Part shown: one piece after another, positions 8,488 to 16,039 of the stretch
How positions within the stretch are numbered: the stretch's first letter is position 1
How the letters are laid out: each line of letters begins with the position of its first letter
Translations under genes and position numbers: made by a program
The notes under the pieces: generated by a model
What the model was told of the DNA's origin: nothing
Database searches by the model: none
What the model saw: the letters and a program-made list of their open reading frames with translations, nothing else
Source: Aeromicrobium ginsengisoli
GTDB lineage: Bacteria > Actinomycetota > Actinomycetes > Propionibacteriales > Nocardioidaceae
Direction: 5' to 3'
Assembly: GCF_004134905.2 (NCBI RefSeq)
Contig: NZ_SDPQ02000002.1
Span: 1-64,000 of the forward strand
DNA length: 64,000 nt

Positions 8488-9443
8488 AGGGCTCGTTGCA
8501 GACGTGGCGTAGCCGTCCAGAAGCGCTCGCTCTGCTTCTCGCTCTCGGCCTCCTGGCGCTCAACGTGGTCGTCCGGCCCAGCTTTGGTTCAGCAGGTTCG
8601 ATACCTGCGAGCCTTGCTGCCTTCGCTCCCTTTGCGATCGCTGCGATGGCAAGCGCGCCGTCAGTCATCAGCGGGGGCGGCGGCATCGACATCTCAATCG
8701 GACCGCTTGTGAATTTGGTGACGATCGTCGTCGTTGTGACGTTGTTTGGACACGGCGTGACCCATCCCCTCGCCGTGATCCCGATTGCTTTGGCGCTCGG
8801 ATTGCTAGTGGGAGTCGTCAACGGATTGCTAGTCTCGGTCGTCCGCTACCAACCGGTCATCGCAACCTTGTGCGGCTACTTCATCCTCACAGGTGTCGGG
8901 CTGCAGATAGCCCCCAGCCCATCCTCAGCCACAACCTCATGGATGAACCATCTGGCCGACACCTTCGGCCCGGTCCCCGGTGCAGTCTTCCTGATCGGCC
9001 CACCGCTCGTTCTGTGGTGGCTCCTTGGCCGGGCCGGCTACGTCAAGCGACTTCGGGCCGTGGGTGGCGACGATGCGACAGCCTACGCGAACGGCGTGGG
9101 CGTCACTGCAGTCAGAGTGACGGCGTACGCCCTTGGTGGACTGGTGGCGGGTTTCGGCGGTATCGCGTCAGCTGCTCTGCTGCAGTCGGGGGATGCCGGG
9201 CTGGCCGGCCAGTACACACTTCCAGCCATCGCGGCAGTCGTCATCGGCGGAACCTCGCTGCTGGGAGGGCGAGGGGGGCTCGCCGGTCCGCTGGCGGGCG
9301 CGGCTTGCATCTTCCTGGTGCAGACGCTCCTGAGTTCCCTCTACGTCAGTGATTCATGGCTTCAGGTCGCGTATGGATCGATGCTGATCGGCGCGGTGAT
9401 TTTCAGTGGACGAGTACCTCAGTTGAGAAGGTCAAACGCATGA
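8484..9443 (+). CDS. ABC transporter permease (RbsC/BPD_transp_2 family)
   Basis: A 319-residue integral membrane protein with about eight to nine hydrophobic segments and the family hallmarks SVISGGGGIDISIGPLVNL, GLLVGVVNGLLVSV and AVVIGGTSLLGGRGGLAGPLAGA. It forms half of the translocation channel. It overlaps the ATPase upstream and the second permease downstream by four bases each, so translation is coupled and the two permeases probably form a heterodimer. Confidence 0.87.
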   Translation: MKGSLQTWRSRPEALALLLALGLLALNVVVRPSFGSAGSIPASLAAFAPFAIAAMASAPSVISGGGGIDISIGPLVNLVTIVVVVTLFGHGVTHPLAVIPIALALGLLVGVVNGLLVSVVRYQPVIATLCGYFILTGVGLQIAPSPSSATTSWMNHLADTFGPVPGAVFLIGPPLVLWWLLGRAGYVKRLRAVGGDDATAYANGVGVTAVRVTAYALGGLVAGFGGIASAALLQSGDAGLAGQYTLPAIAAVVIGGTSLLGGRGGLAGPLAGAACIFLVQTLLSSLYVSDSWLQVAYGSMLIGAVIFSGRVPQLRRSNA

Positions 9444-10474
9444 ACATTGCTGACACAGATCCGGACCGTCAGTCGCTCGAGATGCAGGGCTCGGATCGAT
9501 GGGGTCTGATCGCCGGCAAGGTGAGGAGCACGCAGTCCCGGCTGCCCCTTCTCCAAATGGTGACGACCCTCCTCCTCATCACCTACGGTGTCGTGGCCAT
9601 CCCGGACTTCGCCTCCAAACCGAGCATTATCTCGATGCTGGTCACGGCCTCATTTGTCGGGATCGCCTCGGCCGGTCAGACTTTGGTCGTTCTCATTGGA
9701 GGACTGGATCTGTCGGTTCCGGCCTTCATCGCCGTCGGATCGATCCTCACGGCGGACCTCATCGGAGGGAGAGGCTGGCCGGTCCTCTACGCGTTCGCGG
9801 TCATTTTGTTGATCTCTGCAGTGCTCGGTGGCACCAGCGGATTCATCTCTCATCGTTTCGGGGTTCAACCTCTTGTCGTCACACTGGGCACGTCCGCCAT
9901 CGTGACGGGGTGCCTCACGGTTTGGACCAGGCACGGCGTCAACGGCAGCGCGCCGCCATGGTTGGTCAACTTCAGCTCGGCGATCGGTCACACGTTCGGC
10001 TTCGCGGTGCCCCCGGTGATCGTTTTTTGGGGCGCAGCGGCAATCGTGTTGACGGTCGTGCTTCACAGGACGAGGACGGGAAGACATCTGTACCAGACGG
10101 GTGCCAACCCCATAGCTGCGAGATTGGCGCTGGTGCCCGCGCGACGTGTTTGGGTCGGAGTGTTTGCGTTCAGTGCCGTGTCGGGAGCGCTTCTCGGCAT
10201 CATCCTTGCGGGGTTCAGCGGTTCTGGATCGATCACGTCGGGCAATACGTACCTCTTCCAGAGCCTCGCAGCCGTCATCGTGGGAGGAACAGGGTTCGGC
10301 GCACGCGGAGACTACGCGCGGACTGTCGTTGGAACGGTCTTGTTGACGGTCCTGACCACGATTCTCATCACCGAGGGCCTCGCCTTCTCCATCCAGCAGA
10401 TCATCTACGGCGTCATCATTTTGGTAGTCGTGGCCGGATATGGACGTGACATGAAGGTGGGGGATCGACTGTGA
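9440..10474 (+). CDS. second ABC transporter permease (RbsC/BPD_transp_2 family)
   Basis: A 344-residue membrane protein with multiple transmembrane helices and the family motifs LVVLIGGLDLSVPAFIAVGSI, GFISHRFGVQPLVVTLGTSAIVTG and SLAAVIVGGTGFGARGDYA. The cytoplasmic N-terminus of about 50 residues is longer than in the partner permease. ATG 9440 overlaps the preceding stop codon by four bases; an earlier in-frame start at 9356 would lie inside the first permease gene. It is the last gene of the importer operon and ends 27 bases from a convergent regulator gene. Confidence 0.86.
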   Translation: MNIADTDPDRQSLEMQGSDRWGLIAGKVRSTQSRLPLLQMVTTLLLITYGVVAIPDFASKPSIISMLVTASFVGIASAGQTLVVLIGGLDLSVPAFIAVGSILTADLIGGRGWPVLYAFAVILLISAVLGGTSGFISHRFGVQPLVVTLGTSAIVTGCLTVWTRHGVNGSAPPWLVNFSSAIGHTFGFAVPPVIVFWGAAAIVLTVVLHRTRTGRHLYQTGANPIAARLALVPARRVWVGVFAFSAVSGALLGIILAGFSGSGSITSGNTYLFQSLAAVIVGGTGFGARGDYARTVVGTVLLTVLTTILITEGLAFSIQQIIYGVIILVVVAGYGRDMKVGDRL

Positions 10475-10501
10475 ACCGCGCGCTGGCTGAACGCCAAACC
10501 T

Positions 10502-13498
10502 CTATCGGTGGAGGGTCGCGAACAACTTGCGAGTCGCTTCTGAGGGGGAGGTCGACAGCTCTTTGAGCGCGAGCTCGCACGATCGGTACGAGCCGATGAC
10601 TCGGTCCGTGTCGCCGACTGCATCGGCGACCTTCATAGCCAGCCGCCAGGCACGCTCTCGGTATGGATCCGCGGCGAGGACCTGACGGACGAAGCGGTGT
10701 GCGACTCCATAATCAGCAGTGTCGAACGCTGCCTCGGCAGCGGCGTGCCGGATGTCAAGGACCAGCGCGGCCCAACGTTCTCGATGGTCAGTGACCCAGG
10801 GGGAACGGGTTCCCGGCAGGACTTCCTTGCCGTCGACGTCCTGCAGGACCTTCATGGCTAGCTCGAGTCGCTGTTGTCCCGTCACAGTGCGCAACCGTTT
10901 GTAGCTGGTCGTCGCTTCGACATAGGTACTACTCAGGGAGCCGCGATTCCACACCACACGAGCTGGCTCCAGAGTTATGCACTCGGGGTCCTTCATGAGG
11001 TCGCGCACCCCGTTGGCTGCCATGCGAAGGTAGGAACTGGCCGACTTGTCGTTCTTGCTGGGGAACAGGGCCGCTGTGAGGTCGGAGCGATGCGCGGATC
11101 CGCCGGCGGCTGCGAGGTAGGCCATCAACTCAACACTTTTCAAGAGGCGCGGCTCGTGCCTCCGGCCCGAGATGACGAGGGCACAGCGGGACAGTTCTTC
11201 AACAAACACCTCGCCCACCGGCTGAAATGTCGTCAGCGAGTCTGAGTTGACGATCATCGACCGTCCGATGTCGTGCCACGGACCGTCGGGGTCGTCCTCG
11301 AGATCCAGCCGACGAGACAACACAGCCGGAAACTCCGCGAGTGCACGTCCGAGCACGAACATCGAGCCGGTGTTGACGGCGGTTTCCAGGGCGAGGTCGG
11401 TGGCAGCGTCGGACCGCGACTCCTCGCCGATCCTCCACTCGGCCTCGGCCAGGTAGACCGCCGCGGTCGGCAAGAGGAGGCGCCTGTCCCACTCCGTCAT
11501 GATCGCTACGGCGTCGCGCAGATGTTGAGTCGCCTTGATGTCGTCGTTCTCGTACAGCCCGATCAGGCCGCTCCACAGCGCCAGCTGTTCCAGAACCCGC
11601 ACCCGCTGCTGTGCAGTGGGCTCCTTGGCGGCCGTGCGCAACGCGGCTTGAGCCTGCGGAACGTCCCGATGGAATCGAAGTGCCAACATGGCCTCGGTGA
11701 GCAACGAGAAGATGCGGTACAGCGGCGACTCCGAGCGGACCAGTCGTTCTCGGCCGGAGATCAGCTCGGACCAGGCCTCTTGCGGAAGGCCGCAATCTGC
11801 CAAGAGTTCCGCGCGGATCCGGACCCCGGTCCATCCGGCGTACGGGGCTGCGGCGCCCGCTTGCGCCTCCTCGAGTCGTCCAAGATTGCTCAGAGCACCG
11901 ACCCGCGACAGACGGATCGCGCCATGAGACACGTCCTCGCGCTCGGCGAGCTCGCTGAATCGCCCATGAGCAAGGTCTACACGTGCGAGGAGACCGTCGA
12001 TTTCCGTGTCGGTATCTCGAGGGCGGTCCCGATAATGCGTTGAGTCGTTCGAAAGCTCGACTCCGATGCAGAATCGCATGGCTTCGATCCGCTGGTCCGA
12101 CTCGATCAGGTCGAGGACTTGAAATGCATCTTCAATGCGGCAGACGATGAAGTAGCACCACGCCATAGCTGCGATCAAGCGGGAATCGAGGGCGATCGTG
12201 TCGGCCTGCTGCGTCAGATCAATGAGCCGGTCGGCCGCGGCTGCGCCACGACCGAACTCCTCGCGATCGATAGCGGCCAGCATCTCGGCGGCGGTCAAGG
12301 CCACGGAATTCTCAATTCGGGATCGTGAGAACGATGACAGCCATCGATCCACGACCTCGATGTCGAGGCGTGCGGCTACATCGAGAATTACCTCTGTCGC
12401 AACATCCTCGGCGGCCTCATGGCGGCCCGCGAGGATGTACTCGTCGACCGCGTCCTCGAGACGGTCCTCGGCAACTAACAGTTCGCCGTGTTGGACTCGG
12501 AGGCGCTTTTGCTCGATTGAGTCCAGTTCACGCCAGCGCTCGTTCAGGAATTCACGAAACCGAGCGTGGCATCGCATGTTGTATGGGCCGTCGAACTCGA
12601 CCGGCAGATGTGCCTGTTCGAGGCGGCCGAGGAGCTCGCCCGCTCTGATGAAACCGAGGCGGCTAGCGCGCTCGGGCGTCACCAAGTCGAGGATCGACGT
12701 CTTGACCAGGAACGTCTGGAGCTCCGGATCGAGCGTGCCCATGATCTCGCTGGACAGATAGCTGCGCAGGGGATCGGCCTCGCCGCCCGATCCGTGGACG
12801 TGCGCTGCGGAGCGCCATGAATCGAACAAAACTCCAGTGACCCACCCGCCGGTGGCCTGGACTGCCTGCGCGGCGTCCGCGTTCGGACGTGCCAGGTCTT
12901 CGAGGGCTTTCTGAGCCTCGGCGACCGTGAACGCCAGGTCGCTCTCCTCGATGAAGCCCAAGGTTTCGTCGACCTCAGCTCGTGCAAGATCGAGGCGGAC
13001 CGGGCGGCGCGACACCAAGATCACCCGGGCATGAGCGGGGACGTGCGTGAGAAATGCGCTCAACGTGGCCAACGCGCTGGGCGAGGACTCGAGTCGCTCC
13101 ACCTCGTCGATCACAACGGTGAGTGGTGAACCATCGAGCGACTCGGCCAAAAGGGAGGCGACCTCAGGGTGCGCGACGTCGCGCGCGAGTACCTGCGATA
13201 CGAGAGGCGACTTTTCGGGCAGGGCCTGACCAATGGCGTGTTCCAGGTACACCAAGAATCTGCCAGGGGCGACGTCACCGTCGTCCGCGCGCAACCACGC
13301 TGTGGGGATTGGGGAGTTCGCCAACGCATGGACCACGGCCGTCGTCTTTCCCGCACCTGCGGTGGCAACGATCCACAGGATTCCGTACTGCTCAAGTCGC
13401 GCCACGATCAACGCGTTGAGCCGGTGGCGCGACCTCGAGGATCCGCGCGCCTTGGGCACGCGGATCTTCGACTGGATCACTCGCCGCTGATCGCTCAT
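10502..13498 (-). CDS. STAND-type NTPase / BTAD-domain transcriptional regulator
   Basis: A very large regulator of about 998 residues. The N-terminal MalT-like P-loop NTPase has Walker A ATAGAGKTT near residues 45-53 and Walker B VVIDEVE. A long helical TPR-like middle follows. Near the C-terminus a winged-helix-like segment (LLKSVELMAYLAAAGGSAHRSDL) leads into a bacterial transcriptional activator domain ending in FVRQVLAADPYRERAWRLAM. This is the inverted-SARP layout, with the DNA-binding part at the C-terminus and no LuxR-type HTH. ATG 13498 is chosen; ATG 13534 and further upstream starts are possible. It lies convergent to the transporter and divergent from the crotonase, so it probably activates one or both in response to the imported compound. 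Confidence 0.75.
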   Translation of the reverse strand: MSDQRRVIQSKIRVPKARGSSRSRHRLNALIVARLEQYGILWIVATAGAGKTTAVVHALANSPIPTAWLRADDGDVAPGRFLVYLEHAIGQALPEKSPLVSQVLARDVAHPEVASLLAESLDGSPLTVVIDEVERLESSPSALATLSAFLTHVPAHARVILVSRRPVRLDLARAEVDETLGFIEESDLAFTVAEAQKALEDLARPNADAAQAVQATGGWVTGVLFDSWRSAAHVHGSGGEADPLRSYLSSEIMGTLDPELQTFLVKTSILDLVTPERASRLGFIRAGELLGRLEQAHLPVEFDGPYNMRCHARFREFLNERWRELDSIEQKRLRVQHGELLVAEDRLEDAVDEYILAGRHEAAEDVATEVILDVAARLDIEVVDRWLSSFSRSRIENSVALTAAEMLAAIDREEFGRGAAAADRLIDLTQQADTIALDSRLIAAMAWCYFIVCRIEDAFQVLDLIESDQRIEAMRFCIGVELSNDSTHYRDRPRDTDTEIDGLLARVDLAHGRFSELAEREDVSHGAIRLSRVGALSNLGRLEEAQAGAAAPYAGWTGVRIRAELLADCGLPQEAWSELISGRERLVRSESPLYRIFSLLTEAMLALRFHRDVPQAQAALRTAAKEPTAQQRVRVLEQLALWSGLIGLYENDDIKATQHLRDAVAIMTEWDRRLLLPTAAVYLAEAEWRIGEESRSDAATDLALETAVNTGSMFVLGRALAEFPAVLSRRLDLEDDPDGPWHDIGRSMIVNSDSLTTFQPVGEVFVEELSRCALVISGRRHEPRLLKSVELMAYLAAAGGSAHRSDLTAALFPSKNDKSASSYLRMAANGVRDLMKDPECITLEPARVVWNRGSLSSTYVEATTSYKRLRTVTGQQRLELAMKVLQDVDGKEVLPGTRSPWVTDHRERWAALVLDIRHAAAEAAFDTADYGVAHRFVRQVLAADPYRERAWRLAMKVADAVGDTDRVIGSYRSCELALKELSTSPSEATRKLFATLHR

Positions 13499-13550
13499 CG
13501 ATTCATCCGCCAGATCATGAGGACAGCCACTCATCGTGAGTGCAAATAAA

Positions 13551-13562
13551 CCCGAAATCGGG
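13551..13562. promoter_or_regulatory. dyad CCCGAAATCGGG in divergent promoter region
   Basis: A 12-bp dyad with five-base arms (CCCGA/TCGGG) lies in the roughly 190-base space between the BTAD regulator and the crotonase gene. Read on the minus strand it is followed by TTTATTT, so it could also be a small terminator. An operator for the regulator is the simplest reading from position. The symmetry is seen; the role is inferred. Confidence 0.35.
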
Positions 13563-13691
13563 ATGTTCAGCAAGCCGTGTTCGAGGAATTCGATTTCGAC
13601 TCGTTTTGCGGGCGAGTCCGCATGCTCGGGGTTGCCAATAGCCAAACCGACATCGAGGGTGCCGCGATCGGCGCCCGATAACGGAGGAAAC

Positions 13692-14555
13692 ATGCCTGAA
13701 GCCTGGTCGCGTACCAAGATGTATCGGACCTACCTCGACGAGTACTCCGCAAAGTGGGCAGAGTACTTCAGCTTCAAGCGCGAGGACGGAATCCTCGAGA
13801 TGCGCATGCACACGCTGAACGGGCCCGCGAAATGGAGTCTGGAGCTGCACCGTGCCTTCATTCCGGCCCTGGCCGACGTGCACCACGACCCTGAGAACGA
13901 GATCCTGATCTTCTCGGGCACCGGCGACAAGTTCCTCGACACGATGGACCCCGAGGGGTGGGAACGCTACGACTTCAAGCAGGACATGACCTTCGATCGC
14001 GGCTACGACTTCTGGTACAAGGACCAGGTCCATGAGCCGTTCAGCTTCCTCAACCTGGAGATCCCGGTCATCGCGGCCATCAACGGCCCATGCTTTATCC
14101 ATCAGGAACTGGCACTGCTCAACGACATCGTGATCGCATCAGAGAGCACGACAATGGCCGACGGCCACTACACCGGCATGGGCATCGTCCCGGGCGATGG
14201 AGTTCAGACGATCTTCCGCGAGCTGATGGGCGTCAATCGTGCGAAGTACTTCCTGCTGACCGGCCAGGTGCTGTCTGCCCAAGAGCTTCTTGACCTGGGG
14301 CTGGTCGGCGAGGTTGTCCCCGACGACCAAGTCATCGACCGCGCTTGGGAGATTGCGCGCACGGTCTTCAAGCCGCGAGCGCGCTCGACCAGGGTCATGA
14401 CACGTGCGCTCCTGGTACAGCCGTGGCGCGAGATCCTAGTTCGCGAGCTCCCCGCCGGCATGGCGAACGAGAGCTGGGCCGTACATGGGTACTGGGGCAT
14501 GGCTCAAGACGGCTTCGACATCGAGACACTGACGTCCTCGGAGGACGAAGAATGA
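13692..14555 (+). CDS. crotonase-superfamily hydrolase resembling 6-oxocamphor hydrolase
   Basis: A 287-residue enoyl-CoA hydratase/isomerase-fold protein. From memory, its closest named relative is Rhodococcus 6-oxocamphor hydrolase (CamK), a beta-diketone hydrolase doing retro-Claisen C-C cleavage. Shared stretches are EIPVIAAINGP, DIVIASEST, GIVPGDG, NRAKYFLLTGQ and a late NES glutamate. The catalytic-region Asp of GIVPGDG, a His in ADGHY (one position off the CamK His) and the C-terminal Glu are present. GGAGGA directly precedes ATG 13692. It overlaps the glyoxalase gene by four bases. It suggests that a cyclic 1,3-dicarbonyl is cleaved in this pathway; a CoA-thioester substrate is less likely but possible. 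Confidence 0.75.
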   Translation: MPEAWSRTKMYRTYLDEYSAKWAEYFSFKREDGILEMRMHTLNGPAKWSLELHRAFIPALADVHHDPENEILIFSGTGDKFLDTMDPEGWERYDFKQDMTFDRGYDFWYKDQVHEPFSFLNLEIPVIAAINGPCFIHQELALLNDIVIASESTTMADGHYTGMGIVPGDGVQTIFRELMGVNRAKYFLLTGQVLSAQELLDLGLVGEVVPDDQVIDRAWEIARTVFKPRARSTRVMTRALLVQPWREILVRELPAGMANESWAVHGYWGMAQDGFDIETLTSSEDEE

Positions 14556-14983
14556 CGAGCCGACTGCACCACGTCAACATCAGGATCACCGATTTGGACC
14601 GCTCACTGGCGTTCTACGCCGCCCTGGGTCTGACGCACGAGGGCACCTTGGTTCTGGGGCCGGGGTACACCTTGGTGTACGTCGGTGACGCCCGTGGCGG
14701 AGTCCTCGAATTGGTGCTGAACGAAACCGATGATCCGGACTACGACAGGTACCCGGGCGCAGGGCATCTCGGTTTCGAGGTCGACGACATCCACGCGTCG
14801 TTGACTGCCCTTGCCCGTCTGGGGGTGACACCGGAGGCGGCTCCCACGCATCCCGGTGGCCGTACGGATCTCAACGAAATCGTCTTCGTGCGTGACCCGG
14901 ACGGAGTCCGGGTCGAGTTACTTCAGGCGGACTGGCCGCTGCCGCAGGATCCGTCACCGGCCGGTCTCGGCCTCGACGCCTGA
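14552..14983 (+). CDS. VOC-family protein (glyoxalase/lyase type)
   Basis: A 143-residue vicinal-oxygen-chelate protein with the two betaalphabetabetabeta modules expected of glyoxalase I-like enzymes. Candidate metal ligands are an early His in LHHVNI, Glu in VLELVL, His in GHLGFEV and Glu in VRVELLQ. It could be a lactoylglutathione-lyase relative, an isomerase or a small extradiol dioxygenase. It starts by ATGA overlap with the crotonase gene and is followed within ten bases by the FAH-family gene, so the three are translationally linked. Confidence 0.8.
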   Translation: MTSRLHHVNIRITDLDRSLAFYAALGLTHEGTLVLGPGYTLVYVGDARGGVLELVLNETDDPDYDRYPGAGHLGFEVDDIHASLTALARLGVTPEAAPTHPGGRTDLNEIVFVRDPDGVRVELLQADWPLPQDPSPAGLGLDA

Positions 14984-14993
14984 GCGGGGAACG

Positions 14994-16010
14994 ATGAAAC
15001 TCGCGCGACAGGTCGTCGAAGACGTCGACGGCAAGAGCTCTCGCATCCTTGTTATGGGTGAGCATGCGTGGATCGACGTGAGATCGGCTGTGCGACACGA
15101 AGCGGAAAGCCGAGGCGCAACGCCCGGCGGAGCGCGCCGTCTAGCTGAGGCGCTGGTGCCGTCAAGCATGTCGGCGGCCCTCGCCGGGGGTGCTGCGTTT
15201 CTCGACGCGGCACGCGCGGCCGCAGAGGATGAGCCCGAGATGGCGAGAGTAGTCCACCCGAACCTGACCAATGCGCTGGACCCGGCCACGTACCGGGACT
15301 TCATGGTTTTCGAGGAACACTTCTCTTTCGGTTATCGCTGGCAGGACAAGCCAGTCCCAGATGTGCTCTATCAAATGCCGATCAGCTACGCGGGTGATCC
15401 GCGGTCCTTCATCGGTCCAGGTGAGGAGATCCCGTGGCCTGGCTACACCGAGCGACTGGACTACGAGCTCGAGCTGGGAATTGTGATCGGTGCGCCGGGC
15501 ACGGACCTGACACCCGATGAAGCGCTCGATCATGTCCTGGGACTCACGATCCTGAACGACGTGAGCGCCCGCGACATCCAGGCCCGTGAAATGACCGGGG
15601 CGCTGGGACCGTCGAAGGGAAAACACTTCGCGTGCGTGACGGGTCCGCTCATCGTGACCCTGGACGAGCTCTCACGAGATGGTCTGCGAATGACCGCGCG
15701 CGTCAACGGTGAGACCACATGCGAGACATCCAGCGCTGAGATGGTGTGGTCGGTGGCCGAGATCGTGGCCTGGGCGTCGCAGGGCGAGCAGCTGCTGCCC
15801 GGAACGTTGCTCGGCAGCGGCACGTGCAACGGCGGATCGACGATCGAGACGGGGCGCGTCTTGGCGCCCGGGGACGTGATCGAGCTGGAAATCGAGGGGC
15901 TCGGGGTGTTGTCCAACGTGCTGGGGACTCCAGCTTCCGCTGGCTGGGCGCCCACGGAGCGTGAGCGCACACCGGACGGGAAGGCCGCGAGGCACAGGTT
16001 CCTGCGTTAA
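14994..16010 (+). CDS. fumarylacetoacetate hydrolase-family protein
   Basis: A 338-residue FAH-fold hydrolase. The C-terminal catalytic domain shows the metal ligands E158 and E160 in DYELELG and D189 in LNDVSARDIQ, followed by KGKHFACVTGP and GTCNGGSTIE. Relatives hydrolyse acylpyruvates, decarboxylate or hydrate 2-oxo acids. ATG 14994 with GGGGA a few bases upstream follows the VOC gene by ten bases. In context it probably cuts the open-chain diketo acid made by the crotonase. It ends convergent to the FAD/Fe-S oxidoreductase. Confidence 0.82.
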   Translation: MKLARQVVEDVDGKSSRILVMGEHAWIDVRSAVRHEAESRGATPGGARRLAEALVPSSMSAALAGGAAFLDAARAAAEDEPEMARVVHPNLTNALDPATYRDFMVFEEHFSFGYRWQDKPVPDVLYQMPISYAGDPRSFIGPGEEIPWPGYTERLDYELELGIVIGAPGTDLTPDEALDHVLGLTILNDVSARDIQAREMTGALGPSKGKHFACVTGPLIVTLDELSRDGLRMTARVNGETTCETSSAEMVWSVAEIVAWASQGEQLLPGTLLGSGTCNGGSTIETGRVLAPGDVIELEIEGLGVLSNVLGTPASAGWAPTERERTPDGKAARHRFLR

Positions 16011-16039
16011 CGCGACACTTGACGCGCCAGGGGCGTTGC

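Noticed and set aside
14552-14983. Extradiol ring-cleavage dioxygenase
   Set aside because: The protein has only one short VOC unit, and the ligand pattern does not separate it from glyoxalases or isomerases.
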